A DNA stretch of 64,000 bases from Acidithiobacillus ferridurans (GCF_003966655.1 NZ_AP018795.1:186001-250000), one strand, 5' to 3'. Shown: positions 47,483-56,456, counted from the stretch's first letter. Notes: generated by a model from the sequence alone, not told the origin. Numbers and translations: made by a program.

Positions 47483-47973
47483 AAGCGCTCGGTGTAGTAG
47501 GATACAGCGGCAGTGGCAAGACCACCCTGCTCTGCGCCCTGATTCCCCTGCTACACGGGTATGGATTGAAGGTCGCGGTGGTCAAGTCGACCCACCATGA
47601 CGTGGACTGGGACGCGCCCGGAAAGGACAGTTACCGGCTGCGGGAGGCAGGGGCGGATGCGGTATTACTGCAGGGTCCGAAACGCTGGTTCATGACCAGG
47701 CCCGCGCCTACGGAAGTCAGTCTGGAGACCATCCGCGCCAGCCTGCAACCACTGCCAGACCTTCTCCTGATGGAAGGGAACAAGGCGCTGGCGGTGCCGA
47801 AAATCGAAGTGCACCGGCGCGGTCTCGGGCGGCCCCTGCTTGCGCCAGATGACCCCTGCATCATGGCCGTGGCGACAGATTGCCTTCTGGACATTCCCTG
47901 CGTTCAACTGGACCTGAATACGCCATCCGTTATCGCGCAATTCATCCGCCAATGGATAAAAAAGGAAGATTGA
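47479..47973 (+). CDS. mobB: Molybdopterin-guanine dinucleotide biosynthesis protein B
   Basis: The 164-residue GTPase starts [20 protein letters not shown] with a P-loop (residues 8-17), followed by VVKSTHHDVDWDAPGKDSYR and LREAGADAVLLQGP. LLMEGNKALAVPKIEVHR supplies the later conserved acidic region. It supports MobA. The start overlaps the mobA stop (ATGA). moeA begins three bases after its stop. Confidence 0.92.
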   Translation: MKALGVVGYSGSGKTTLLCALIPLLHGYGLKVAVVKSTHHDVDWDAPGKDSYRLREAGADAVLLQGPKRWFMTRPAPTEVSLETIRASLQPLPDLLLMEGNKALAVPKIEVHRRGLGRPLLAPDDPCIMAVATDCLLDIPCVQLDLNTPSVIAQFIRQWIKKED

Positions 47974-47975
47974 AC

Positions 47976-49217
47976 ATGGCTCACTGTTGTGGCGGTAGCA
48001 AACATGATTCCCTGGCCAAAAGTGTCACCGATGCACGGGATGCCATCCTCGCGGCCAGCCTGCCGGTGCAAGGCACCGAAAATGTCCATCTCGGTAATGC
48101 GTTGGGACGGGTACTGGCCATGGACATTCATGCCCCTGCCAACGTGCCCGCCTGGTCCAATTCGGCCATGGATGGCTACGCCCTGCGCAGCATGGATAAC
48201 GATAGCGTACGACGCATCATCGGCCAGTCTTTTGCCGGACATCCCTTCAAGGGGCGTGTCGGTGCCGACGAGTGCGTACGCATCATGACCGGTGCCGTAG
48301 TTCCCGAAGGCGCAGATGCCGTCCTGGTTCAGGAGGAGGCAGAAGTCCATGCCGACCAGAAGATCACCCCGCAGGCAGTCAGCAAGGCGGGTGCGAATAT
48401 CCGCCAGCCCGGTGAGGACCTGCAGGCCGGGGCCCTGGCCCTGGAAGCCGGAACCTGGCTGCGTCCCGCCCAAATCGGGCTGCTCGCCAGTCTGGGCATT
48501 GCCGAACTGGCCGTCTATCGCCGTCTGCGGGTCGCATTTATCTCTACTGGCGACGAGTTGCGCCCGCTGGGCGGCGCACTGGCTCCTGGGCAAATCTACG
48601 ACAGTAACCGTTATACACTGCACGGCATGCTGGAACGTCTCGACTGTGAAATCCTCGATCTCGGCCGCATCGCCGACGATCCTGAGTCCATAGAAGCGGC
48701 CCTGCACAGCGCCGCAACCATGGCCGACGTGGTGATCACCACTGGCGGCGTCTCCGTCGGCGACGCCGACTACATCGCCGCACTCCTCGGCCGTCTCGGC
48801 ACCATCAACTTCTGGAAAATAAACATGAAACCAGGGCGTCCCCTGGCTTTCGGGCAACTCGGCAACGCCACCTTCTTCGGTCTGCCCGGCAACCCCGTCT
48901 CCGCCATGGTGACTTTTTACCAGTTTGCACGCCCCAGCATCCTCAAGCGCATGGGCAAAGCGGCACCCTGGATCCCTCCGCTGCTACAGCTTCCTTTGGC
49001 AGAGGATCTCCAGAAAAAGCCCGGACGCACCGATTTCCAGCGCGGTCACCTGCTGCAAACCCCCGCCGGACTACAGGTGGCGGGAATTGGTCAACAGGCT
49101 TCCCATATCATGAGTGGAATGGCCCATGCCGACTGTCTGATCATTCTTGCGGCCGAAGCCGGGCACACCAAGGCTGGCAGCCTGGTGGACGTGCAGATAC
49201 TGGAAGGGCTCGTCTGA
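47976..49217 (+). CDS. moeA: Molybdopterin molybdenumtransferase
   Basis: I took the ATG at 47976 just after the mobB stop, with AAGGAAG upstream, giving 413 residues. The four MoeA domains are visible: SNSAMDGYALRSMD-like (WSNSAMDGYALRSM, about 70), GAVVPEGADAVLVQEEAEV (about 108), the MPT-binding core FISTGDELRP (about 190) with GQIYDSNRYTLHGML, VITTGGVSVGDADYI (about 260) and PGRPLAFGQL. It inserts molybdate into adenylated molybdopterin. The first residues carry an unusual CCGG pair of cysteines. Confidence 0.93.
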   Translation: MAHCCGGSKHDSLAKSVTDARDAILAASLPVQGTENVHLGNALGRVLAMDIHAPANVPAWSNSAMDGYALRSMDNDSVRRIIGQSFAGHPFKGRVGADECVRIMTGAVVPEGADAVLVQEEAEVHADQKITPQAVSKAGANIRQPGEDLQAGALALEAGTWLRPAQIGLLASLGIAELAVYRRLRVAFISTGDELRPLGGALAPGQIYDSNRYTLHGMLERLDCEILDLGRIADDPESIEAALHSAATMADVVITTGGVSVGDADYIAALLGRLGTINFWKINMKPGRPLAFGQLGNATFFGLPGNPVSAMVTFYQFARPSILKRMGKAAPWIPPLLQLPLAEDLQKKPGRTDFQRGHLLQTPAGLQVAGIGQQASHIMSGMAHADCLIILAAEAGHTKAGSLVDVQILEGLV

Positions 49218-49225
49218 ACCCGCGC

Positions 49226-49867
49226 TCAATCCAGGCCATGCCGCGCCGTATAGGGCGTCGAGTGGCTGAGATGAAAGCGGAAATTGTCCGCGTAGAGTCG
49301 CTGTAACGCCGGATTCCCCCGGAATATCAAGAGATTTTCGGCGTTGACCTGCTCCGCCGCCTTGCTGAAATTGAAGCTGCCGGTGATCAGCGTCCCCGAA
49401 TCGATCACCATCACCTTGTTGTGAGCGATGGCGTGCTGGTCGTCAATGTACACGGGCACCCCCTGATTGGCAAAAAAATCCGCCACCGAATATTTCTGGG
49501 TGCGCTGGCTCCTGTCCAACACCACCTTCACGTCGACGCCTCTTTTGGCGGCATGGAGCACGGCCCTGGCAATCGGCGCGCTAGTGAAGCTATAGGCCTG
49601 CACCCAGACCCGCTGCTTCGCCTCGCCGACCGCCTGCACAATGGCCGCCGTCGCACCGCCCGGCGGCGAGAACGCCACCTCGATCGTCCCCTGCGCCGGC
49701 ACCGTTACGGGCGTAGCCGGCCGCGCGGCTGTGGCAGATACCCACTGATCATGTCCCCAGTTTTTCAGCGTTTGCCAGCCGGATCCACCGGCCTGTGCCC
49801 CCGCCGCAAAAGACGTCAGCAACAGTCCACAAACCAGCACAATGCTCGACCGCTTCACTCCAGCCAT
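49226..49867 (-). CDS. Exported phospholipase D-like nuclease
   Basis: The 213-residue protein has a signal peptide (residues 1-26, ending GAQA) and one HKD motif, HNKVMVIDSGTLITGSFNFS (about 154-173), with His, Lys and Asp plus GSFN. AVGEAKQRVWVQAYSFTSAP lies upstream, the usual first half. Single-HKD proteins such as Nuc are dimeric periplasmic endonucleases. It converges on moeA with eight bases between the stops. Confidence 0.85.
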   Translation of the reverse strand: MAGVKRSSIVLVCGLLLTSFAAGAQAGGSGWQTLKNWGHDQWVSATAARPATPVTVPAQGTIEVAFSPPGGATAAIVQAVGEAKQRVWVQAYSFTSAPIARAVLHAAKRGVDVKVVLDRSQRTQKYSVADFFANQGVPVYIDDQHAIAHNKVMVIDSGTLITGSFNFSKAAEQVNAENLLIFRGNPALQRLYADNFRFHLSHSTPYTARHGLD

Positions 49868-50097
49868 GAACGCTCCTGCTTATTGTTATCTTGGCTCGAT
49901 AGGACCTGAAACGCGACGAGGCCAAATCGCCCAAAAATCTCCTGAATGACGCTCTGTCATTATCATGGCGGAGTCGGTGACCGCTCCGCTTCCCCTGTTC
50001 ATTACATTTCCGGATTTTTCACTATGCACACTAATACATTGATATTTAAATTGCTTTTATAGCATACCGGTTCCAGAGGTAACAGGCAATCCCTGCC
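49868..50097. other. Intergenic stretch, no gene seen
   Basis: I find no open frame with a ribosome binding site. The stretch leads into an integrase scrap and probably marks the edge of a decayed insertion. Confidence 0.4.
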
Positions 50098-50250
50098 ATC
50101 GGGGCGAACGGCAAACACAAAAAGCCAGGGCTAGGTGCTACCGCTATACGAATGCTGGCGGAAGCACGAGCACTGGCGCGTGAACGACGCAAAGCGATTA
50201 CAGAGGGACGTGATCCGGCACTTGTCCTGCACCCCGAGGCAAATCCGGGG
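50098..50250 (+). pseudogene. P4-type integrase N-terminal scrap
   Basis: The plus frame reads IGANGKHKKPGLGATAIRML, AEARALARERRKAITEGRDP then ALVLHPEANPG, the arm-type DNA-binding segment (DUF4102-like) of P4/phage integrases. No start or catalytic domain remains, and the coding continues only to about 50250, next to the sppA stop. It is a relic of an integrated element. Confidence 0.65.
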
Positions 50251-50254
50251 GCAT

Positions 50255-52084
50255 TTACTGGCCCTGGAGGCCTACGGGTAAATAAGCCATAAGGGCGTAT
50301 GGGTGTGCTTCATGAATCAGTAAACGAATCTGTTCCACGGGAATCACTCCAGGAAGCGCGGGATTTTTCCCCAATATAACGTCACGTAGGCTTGCCAGAC
50401 TCCACATATTCGACCATTGTGGAATGGTATTCGCTGGAATTGGTTGAGGCAGGTATTGTACCTGATATTTCCCCTTAGCAAGCTTTGCCAGTTTGGCCGC
50501 CTCCTGAATGGCTTGCGGCATACCTCCGAGTGCATTGACCAACCCAAGGTGATAGGCGTCCAGGCCACTCCAGGCGCGACCCTGGGCATCGTGTTCCACT
50601 TTACTTAGTGGGATATGTCTGGCATTGGCCACCAGGTTTACGAAGTCAGCGTATGTGTTGTCTACCACGGCCTGAAGTGCTTTTTGAACATTTTTACCCA
50701 TGGGTGAAAATGGGGACAGGGCGTTGGCATTTCTCGTAGTGGCTATCCCGGAATAGTGAATGCCCAGTTTTTTTAGCAGCCCCGCATAGTTCGGAAATAG
50801 TGCGAACACACCGATATCGGCAGTCAGCGTGGTGGGGTGTGCATAGATACGATCTGCTGCAGTTGAGAGCCAGTAAGCACCCGAGGCGCCTAGGGTGCCC
50901 ATGCTGACGATAACGGGCTTGTGCGCCTTGCGTATGCGTAAAATAGTTGCGCGAATCGCTTGAGCAGCGTTTACATCACCACCAGGGCTATTGACCTGCA
51001 AAACCACTGCCTTGACGGAGGCTTCATGACCTACGCGATCCAACTGTTTGATCGTGGCCTGGGCAGCGACTACTCCTGGGAGGGGGGTATCTCCGGTTAC
51101 GAGCATTCCGTCAATGGGTATGACCGCAATTTTGGCGTTGGCGGTTGTGGATGGTTTGGTTGCAGCCAGATAGGCATGCAAACCAATCTTTTTGATGTGT
51201 TTAGGAGTTTGTTTGAGCGCGGCGGCAACCGCCTGTCTGAAAGCGTGCTCATCGCCGATACAAGTGATCAGCCCTTGCTTCAGGGCAAGTTCTGCAGCAT
51301 TTCCTTGATAATTTTCCAAGAGTTCAGGCAACTGATCTGCATAACGGCTGACCTGTGTGGTCTTCAGCCCACGACCCTTGGCGACATTTTGCAGATAAGT
51401 ATCCCACCACACCTTCAGCCAGGCGGCATTTTCTACCTGCGCAGACTTGGACATATGCGTCACGGTAAGAGGCTCCATGGCGGATTTATATTTACCTTGC
51501 CGAAAGGAATACACCGTGATTCCTAACTTGTCTAACAATCCTTTGAAGTATAAACCGCGCGTCGAAAATCCTGTGATCAGGACGGTACCCAGCTTGGGCA
51601 TATAAATGTGGTTGGCCTGGGCGGCCAGCAAATAAGCATCCTGGGAATAGTCGGGCGCATAGGCATAAATGGGTTTACCATGAGCGCGGAAACGCTGGAG
51701 AGCCCGTGCTACGGTGTCTATCTGGGTGATACTCCCCCCACTAAAGTCACTTAAATTCAATTCCAGCAGATGGATACGCGCGTCCGTGGAGGCACGATCG
51801 ATGGCTTGAACCATCTGTCTAATGGAAACACCTGCAGGTTTCCGCCCGTCAAGATGATTGAGCGCACGACTCTGCCAGGATTCGCTTTGGCTGTAAAACA
51901 AGGAGCCCTGGGGAGCGATAAGCAATGCAGCATCATCGGGAACGGCAACGTGGTAGAACAGTTTATAGGCAAAAAAGGCGATAAGGAACAACAGAATGGC
52001 GAGCGTCAGCAGGTTGAGAACTCCTATGCGTAGCCAGTGCAAAGCGCGGCCCAGCCAAACGAAGGGGAGAAACAATATGCGCAT
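50255..52084 (-). CDS. sppA: Signal peptide peptidase SppA, long (67-kDa) type
   Basis: The 609-residue protein has one N-terminal membrane helix (GVLNLLTLAILLFLIAFFAY, about 22-41) and two S49 peptidase halves. The catalytic Lys lies in FRQGKYKSAMEPLTV (about 201), and the nucleophile Ser in VSMGTLGASGAYWLS (about 400). NSPGGDVNAAQAIRATILRI precedes it. It degrades cleaved signal peptides in the inner membrane. A TTG-independent ATG at 52084 or 52090 starts it. Base composition is lower in G+C than the flanking core genes. Confidence 0.93.
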   Translation of the reverse strand: MRILFLPFVWLGRALHWLRIGVLNLLTLAILLFLIAFFAYKLFYHVAVPDDAALLIAPQGSLFYSQSESWQSRALNHLDGRKPAGVSIRQMVQAIDRASTDARIHLLELNLSDFSGGSITQIDTVARALQRFRAHGKPIYAYAPDYSQDAYLLAAQANHIYMPKLGTVLITGFSTRGLYFKGLLDKLGITVYSFRQGKYKSAMEPLTVTHMSKSAQVENAAWLKVWWDTYLQNVAKGRGLKTTQVSRYADQLPELLENYQGNAAELALKQGLITCIGDEHAFRQAVAAALKQTPKHIKKIGLHAYLAATKPSTTANAKIAVIPIDGMLVTGDTPLPGVVAAQATIKQLDRVGHEASVKAVVLQVNSPGGDVNAAQAIRATILRIRKAHKPVIVSMGTLGASGAYWLSTAADRIYAHPTTLTADIGVFALFPNYAGLLKKLGIHYSGIATTRNANALSPFSPMGKNVQKALQAVVDNTYADFVNLVANARHIPLSKVEHDAQGRAWSGLDAYHLGLVNALGGMPQAIQEAAKLAKLAKGKYQVQYLPQPIPANTIPQWSNMWSLASLRDVILGKNPALPGVIPVEQIRLLIHEAHPYALMAYLPVGLQGQ

Positions 52085-52292
52085 GGTCAATCATCCCATC
52101 TGCAGCAATGAATTTTGGAGTTCCAGCGAAGCAATAAAGAACCCTACATGGGACCAGTATACAATATTTTGGTTTTTTGGCGGACGTATTACCTACTGGT
52201 ACCGTCCCTGATAGTAAACCGACTAGCGTAGGCATGAGGGGATCATCCCTCCGCCGCTTCGGAAAGAACCGTATTGGACGATATGGGGCCAT

Positions 52293-52533
52293 TCACGAGC
52301 CGACCTCCGCCGGCACCAGCAGGGCGACGGGAAAGCAAGCGAGTGCCTGGGCGAGTGGGAGGCGAGGCTCGTCTCCGGTGGCATCAGGGCGCACCGTCTC
52401 GCCGGTGAACAGGTTTCCCCATGCCGCGGTCGGGTCGGGGAGTTCCACCGCTGTGTCGGTCCATACCGCCTCGCCCACCGGCAGGCGTTTTTCGTCGCCG
52501 AGCAGGGTGGCGAAGAGCTTGGCGCGGCCGAAG
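52293..52533 (-). pseudogene. 3' remnant of treY (maltooligosyltrehalose synthase)
   Basis: The minus frame reads RAKLFATLLGDEKRLPVGEA, VWTDTAVELPDP, WGNLFTGETVRP and LPLAQALACFPVALLVPAEV and stops at 52293. These match the C-terminus of TreY, including the NLFTGE and FPVALL motifs. The 5' 90 percent of the gene is gone; the truncation point coincides with an IS21 scrap at 52535. The protein cannot be active. Confidence 0.65.
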
Positions 52534-52534
52534 G

Positions 52535-52600
52535 GCGGCGTAATGACGCCATTTCAAAGTACCTGAAAGTAGCCGACCCATGTGGCTACCCCGAGCCATG
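52535..52600 (-). mobile_element. IS21 end scrap with internal deletion
   Basis: Bases 52536-52568 copy the left end region of the IS21 element at 22540-22572 (GGCGTAATGACGCCATTTCA and CCTGAAA). Bases 52569-52600 copy an istB-internal stretch found near 22702-22732 (GTAGCCGACCC and TGTGGCTACCCCGAGC). About 130 bases between them are missing. A related copy once inserted here and decayed, probably cutting treY. Confidence 0.75.
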
Positions 52601-52697
52601 AAACTCAAAATATTCTTGCGCTGTCCTCGGATGGAGACGGCTGTGCCAGCGGTTAATGGGGTGACCAGCACTCAGTCGTCCTCAGGCATGGGTGCAC
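52601..52697. other. Short intergenic stretch between IS21 scrap and hydrolase gene
   Basis: No gene or clear signal is visible; it is probably the residue of the deletion that removed the rest of treY and of the insertion sequence. Confidence 0.3.
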
Positions 52698-53339
52698 CTA
52701 CTTCTTGAAATGGCGCTGAAACCACGCCAAGGCCAGGCTTGCCGCTTCTTCCAAGGTGCCGGGCTCCTCAAAAAGATGGGTGGCGCCGGGAACAATGACC
52801 ATTTGCTTCTCTGCCCGCAGCTCGGCGTAGGCTGTTTCATTCATGCCGATGACCACATCGTCGAGACCACCGACGATCAGGAGGGTAGGCGCCGTTACTC
52901 GGGAGATGGCCGGTCCGGTCAGATCAGGCCTCCCGCCGCGGGAGACCACAGCAGCAATAGCGTCACCAAATTGGGCGGCTGCGCGCAAGGCTGCCGCAGC
53001 ACCGGTGCTGGCACCGAAATAACCCAGGGGCAGGCCCGCCGCCTCCGGCTGTCGCTGTGTCCAGCGGGTAGCTAAAGCCAGTCGCTCGCTCAGCAGGCCG
53101 ATATCGAAGCGGGTGGCATATACCCGATCCTCCTCTTCGGTCAGCAGATCGAAGAGCAGGGTAGCAATACCACCATCACGCAGCACCTGCGCCACATAAT
53201 TATTCCTGGGACTTAGGCGGCTGCTGCCGCTGCCGTGGGCAAAGAGCACCAGGCCGAGGGCGTTTTCGGGAATCACCCAGTTGCCTTCCAATCTCGTCCC
53301 TTCTGCCGAAATGTGAACGGACCGTTCTAACCCTACCAT
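52698..53339 (-). CDS. Dienelactone-hydrolase-like alpha/beta hydrolase
   Basis: The 213-residue protein has the alpha/beta hydrolase order: LVLFAHGSGSSRLSPRNNYV (oxyanion region, about 31-50) and the nucleophile elbow LGYFGASTGAAAALRAAAQF with Ser in GAST (about 108). TLLIVGGLDDVVIGMNE supplies the acid Asp (about 163), and the terminal GATHLFEE gives the His (about 190). It is a small cytosolic hydrolase; the substrate is unknown. Confidence 0.85.
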   Translation of the reverse strand: MVGLERSVHISAEGTRLEGNWVIPENALGLVLFAHGSGSSRLSPRNNYVAQVLRDGGIATLLFDLLTEEEDRVYATRFDIGLLSERLALATRWTQRQPEAAGLPLGYFGASTGAAAALRAAAQFGDAIAAVVSRGGRPDLTGPAISRVTAPTLLIVGGLDDVVIGMNETAYAELRAEKQMVIVPGATHLFEEPGTLEEAASLALAWFQRHFKK

Positions 53340-53500
53340 GCCTTACCTCCCGTTGACCGATCAACTCGCTCATTATAACAACTGTCACAGCCAATCGCGC
53401 TCAAAATCCGGGTATCATCCAAAAACACCTGCACAGCGGTCAGAGTACAGCAGGTAAATGCTGCAGTTGGCACACACAGTGGAGCGGTTTGCGGGTGCAA

Positions 53501-53938
53501 TCACTCCACTTTCACTTCAATGGCATTATGCTTCGTCCGAGCACTTTTTGGCATCTGTAGATTCAGCATACCATCCTTGAACGTAGCTTTTATATTGGAT
53601 TCGTCAACATTATCTGGCAGCGTAAAGCTACGAATGAAACTTCCGTAGTATCGCTCGATTCTATGAAACTTTTTCCCTTTCTCCTCCTTCTCCTGCTTCC
53701 GTTCACCCTGGATGGTAAGTACCCGTTTATCCACACTGACTTTGACATCTTCTTTCTTGACCTCGGGTATTTCGGCCTTGATCAGAAACTCGTTATCAGT
53801 CTCGCTGATATCAACGCGGGGCGACCAATCACCCGCTGTTATGAGTTCCTGACGCCGGGAAGGCCAACCCATCGACATTATATAGCGGTCGAACATGTCG
53901 TCTATTTCACGCAGTGGTTCCCATTTAATAAGTGCCAT
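53501..53938 (-). CDS. Small heat shock protein Hsp20
   Basis: The 145-residue protein starts MALIKWEPLREIDDMFDRYI. Its alpha-crystallin domain spans about 42-135: SPRVDISETDNEFLIKAEIP, VSVDKRVLTIQGERKQ and SFTLPDNVDESNIKATFKDG then MLNLQMPKSA. The end carries an IEV tail (NAIEVKVE) as an I-x-I-type anchor. It holds unfolding proteins. AGGAG lies seven bases before the ATG and can be sequestered in a hairpin, a possible RNA thermometer. It is divergent from the alcohol dehydrogenase gene. Confidence 0.94.
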   Translation of the reverse strand: MALIKWEPLREIDDMFDRYIMSMGWPSRRQELITAGDWSPRVDISETDNEFLIKAEIPEVKKEDVKVSVDKRVLTIQGERKQEKEEKGKKFHRIERYYGSFIRSFTLPDNVDESNIKATFKDGMLNLQMPKSARTKHNAIEVKVE

Positions 53939-54043
53939 GATATTGCTCCTGTAATGATGCGGGACGGAGCCCTCACCTTGCAGGATGGCCCGCGTTCTGT
54001 CCGGCAAGGCCTGGCGCTGCGCTGTTAAATCTCAATGCCAGCC
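53939..54043 (-). promoter_or_regulatory. hsp20 leader with possible RNA thermometer
   Basis: The leader is about 105 bases. Just before the ATG, GCTCC (53966-53970) pairs with GGAGC (53945-53949), which contains most of the Shine-Dalgarno sequence. Two more pairs follow after a bulged base, with an 11-base loop. Short SD-sequestering stems of this kind control many hsp20 genes (ROSE and fourU thermometers). This hairpin does not show a ROSE consensus, so its thermal role is inference. Confidence 0.5.
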
Positions 54044-54049
54044 CCTTTC

Positions 54050-54058
54050 ATTATAGCA
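54050..54058 (-). promoter_or_regulatory. Extended -10 promoter of hsp20
   Basis: The minus strand reads TGCTATAAT, a perfect extended -10 box, about 110 bases before the hsp20 start. No good sigma-32 box is visible beside it. Confidence 0.55.
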
Positions 54059-54247
54059 ATAGATCCCCGCACCAGAGTCGGGCGCGCCGCTCTGGGATTC
54101 CGTACCGGGTGCCGCCCTCTGTGCCATGGCTGGCGACGCGACCATTGCTGGCTGGTCTACAATTGCAGGATGAGGCTCGTTGCTTTCCGTAAACCCGCGA
54201 CGGTACGTCGTCATGGAAGGTATATGGCGACTACAAGGAGGTGTTTC

Positions 54248-55255
54248 ATGCATGCCATGGTGCTGGAAGAGGTGGGTAAACCTTTGGTGCCCACTGAACT
54301 GCCGCGACCACGGCCACAGCCGGGCCAGGTCTTGGTAAAAATACTGGCGTGCGGAGTGTGCCGTACCGATCTGCATGTAGTGGACGGTGAATTGCCCAAC
54401 CCCAAACTACCACTCGTTCCCGGCCATGAAGTAGTCGGCCAGATAGAATCGGTAGGAAGCCCGGATATTTCCTTACTGACCGGTCAGATGGTGGGGATTC
54501 CCTGGCTCGCATGGACTTGTGGTGCCTGCGAATATTGTCGATCAGGACGGGAGAATCTTTGTGGGCAGGCGCGTTTTCATGGTTACACCGTGGATGGCGG
54601 TTACGCCGAGTATATGGTCGCCGATGCGCGTTACTGCTTCCCTCTTCCAGACATTTACGCCAATCCGGAAGGTGCCCCGCTATTGTGTGCGGGACTCATC
54701 GGCTTTCGGGCCTTACGTTTTGCGGAGGGGAGCCGACGCCTGGGTCTTTACGGATTCGGCGCTGCGGCGCATTTACTGGTTCAGGTGGCGCGTTACCAAG
54801 GCATGGAGGTCTATGCATTTACCCGCCCAGGCGATAGCGAGACACAGGATCTAGCGATTAAATTGGGGGCTGTGTGGGTAGGTGGATCGGATGTCCAGCC
54901 GCCACAACCGCTGGATGCGGCAATTTTGTTTGCGCCGGTTGGAACCCTGATACCTATTGCTCTTCAGGCGGTCAAGAAAGGGGGTGTTGTGATCAGTGCG
55001 GGAATTCACATGTCGGATATCCCAGCTTTCCCCTATTCCTTACTCTGGGAGGAGCGACAGGTGCGATCTGTTGCCAATCTGACGCGCAAAGATGCCGAGG
55101 ACTATTTCCCACTGGCACGGCGTATCCCGGTGCAAAGCCATGTCACGACGTATCCTTTGAGCATGGCAAATGTGGCATTGGCGGATTTGAGACGGGGTGC
55201 GATCCACGGTGCGGCGGTGCTGGTTATGGGGACATGGCAGGAACGCGAAACGTGA
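54248..55255 (+). CDS. Zinc-dependent alcohol dehydrogenase family protein
   Basis: AGGAGG lies six bases before the ATG. The 335-residue protein has LACGVCRTDLHVVDGELP with the catalytic-zinc Cys (about 36), PGHEVVG with Glu and His (about 59), and four structural-zinc cysteines CGACEYCRSGRENLC (about 89-103). The Rossmann loop GLYGFGAAAHLLVQVARYQG is near 170-189. It is likely a cytosolic NAD(P)-dependent dehydrogenase of the small AdhA-like subfamily that ends WQERET. Its stop overlaps the next gene's GTG start (GTGA). Confidence 0.88.
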   Translation: MHAMVLEEVGKPLVPTELPRPRPQPGQVLVKILACGVCRTDLHVVDGELPNPKLPLVPGHEVVGQIESVGSPDISLLTGQMVGIPWLAWTCGACEYCRSGRENLCGQARFHGYTVDGGYAEYMVADARYCFPLPDIYANPEGAPLLCAGLIGFRALRFAEGSRRLGLYGFGAAAHLLVQVARYQGMEVYAFTRPGDSETQDLAIKLGAVWVGGSDVQPPQPLDAAILFAPVGTLIPIALQAVKKGGVVISAGIHMSDIPAFPYSLLWEERQVRSVANLTRKDAEDYFPLARRIPVQSHVTTYPLSMANVALADLRRGAIHGAAVLVMGTWQERET

Positions 55256-56034
55256 AAAGGATATGGATTCTAACGGTCCTGCTGTGGCTTGCTTCTGCTG
55301 CTGGCAGCGGCGCACTCGCGGCAACTGCGCCGGCACCGGTTTGGTTGCGTGTTGCCCGCGCACTTGCGCAAATGCACTATTTACCAGGGCAAGTGGGCTG
55401 GACCGGGCTAGGGGGGGCAAACCCACAAATTTGGTGGTTATGGCCGTCAGGCACGCCGTCTGCACTGCAGGTGCTCACTCCGAACTCTCCTGGATCGCCC
55501 TTGCTCTTCGGGGCTCTGGATTTTTTTGCCAAGGTGCATGGGCTGCCATGGTCAAACCAAAGCAGCGACTGGTTTGATCCAGACAACCGTCATCGCCTTT
55601 ATGCGGACGTCCTTGTCGCCCATCGGCGCGGGGAATACGCGCCAAAGCCGTTTGTGTGGGTTTATGTGCGCAAAGGCACGCCAGAAACTTTGTCTATTTG
55701 GCGGTACAACGCGGCAACGAATAGGGGTAAATGGGTGTTGCAAAGCCCGACCAATACCGGGGTGCCCGGTGCGGACACCCCCAACGGTACCTGGGCAGTC
55801 TACGCGCGCTTTCTGAGTACGCGAATGACCGGTTGTTTTCCCCATGGCGAGTGTTATAACGATTCCGGCGTGCGCTTCGTCAATTATTTCTGGGATGGCC
55901 GTGCGGTACACTATTTCCCACGTCTTGCGTACGGGTTTCGACAAAGTAACGGTTGTGTGGAACTGCCGTTAAAGGCGGCACAAAGCGCCTATGGAATGAT
56001 GCACATCGGTACGCCGGTGACGGTGGCGCCATGA
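55252..56034 (+). CDS. Exported L,D-transpeptidase-like (YkuD) protein
   Basis: A GTG at 55252 with AGGA upstream gives 260 residues; an ATG at 55234 is a possible alternative. A signal peptide (ending near ALA, residues 1-24) is followed by a central domain and the YkuD motif, SNGCVELPLKAA (Ser-Asn-Gly-Cys, about 233-244), in place of the usual SHGCVRL. HYFPRLAYGFRQ precedes it. It may crosslink peptidoglycan or anchor envelope proteins. The nucleophile Cys is present; the His next to it is replaced by Asn, so activity should be tested. Confidence 0.75.
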   Translation: MKRIWILTVLLWLASAAGSGALAATAPAPVWLRVARALAQMHYLPGQVGWTGLGGANPQIWWLWPSGTPSALQVLTPNSPGSPLLFGALDFFAKVHGLPWSNQSSDWFDPDNRHRLYADVLVAHRRGEYAPKPFVWVYVRKGTPETLSIWRYNAATNRGKWVLQSPTNTGVPGADTPNGTWAVYARFLSTRMTGCFPHGECYNDSGVRFVNYFWDGRAVHYFPRLAYGFRQSNGCVELPLKAAQSAYGMMHIGTPVTVAP

Positions 56035-56456
56035 TACGTTTGATGCGGCTCAGTCGGCACGGATGGTGGTGCTTATTGGCTTTTGGGTGTTTTGTTGCCA
56101 CGATGGCGCCATGTGAAGCGGCGGCCGGGGTGCATGTCCCTGTCCTACTGCGGATACTGACACCGCGCGTGGGAGAGATGATCCATAGTAATCAGGACAG
56201 GGTCGCTGTGCGCCTTCTGGTGTTGCCTCCTTCCGCATTTCAAAAGGGGTTGCAAATCAGAATGACGCTGGACGGCAAAATCCGACCTCATGTGCGGACG
56301 CGCGCATCTTTCACCATGACTCATGTATACCGTGGAAAACACGTTTTGCAAGCCGCTCTTGTCACGAAAAGAGGCCGTATCGTGACCGTGTCTCCTGTGG
56401 TGGTGTTTTATCTCTGGCATGCTTCCCATTTATTTCATGCCGCTCCCATTCATTAG
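56031..56456 (+). CDS. Secreted protein of unknown function
   Basis: The ATG overlaps the transpeptidase stop (ATGA). The 141-residue protein has a signal peptide (residues 1-31, ending CEAA) and a small beta-rich domain with LLRILTPRVGEMIHSNQDRV. The segment RASFTMTHVYRGKHVLQAAL then VTKRGRIVTVSPVVVFYLWH could be an Ig-like fold. I do not recognise it. It likely acts in the periplasm with its operon partner. Confidence 0.6.
   Translation: MIRLMRLSRHGWWCLLAFGCFVATMAPCEAAAGVHVPVLLRILTPRVGEMIHSNQDRVAVRLLVLPPSAFQKGLQIRMTLDGKIRPHVRTRASFTMTHVYRGKHVLQAALVTKRGRIVTVSPVVVFYLWHASHLFHAAPIH

Noticed and set aside
54874-55251. Longer N-terminus of the L,D-transpeptidase-like protein
   Set aside because: The extension lies wholly inside the dehydrogenase gene; the signal peptide starts at about 55252.
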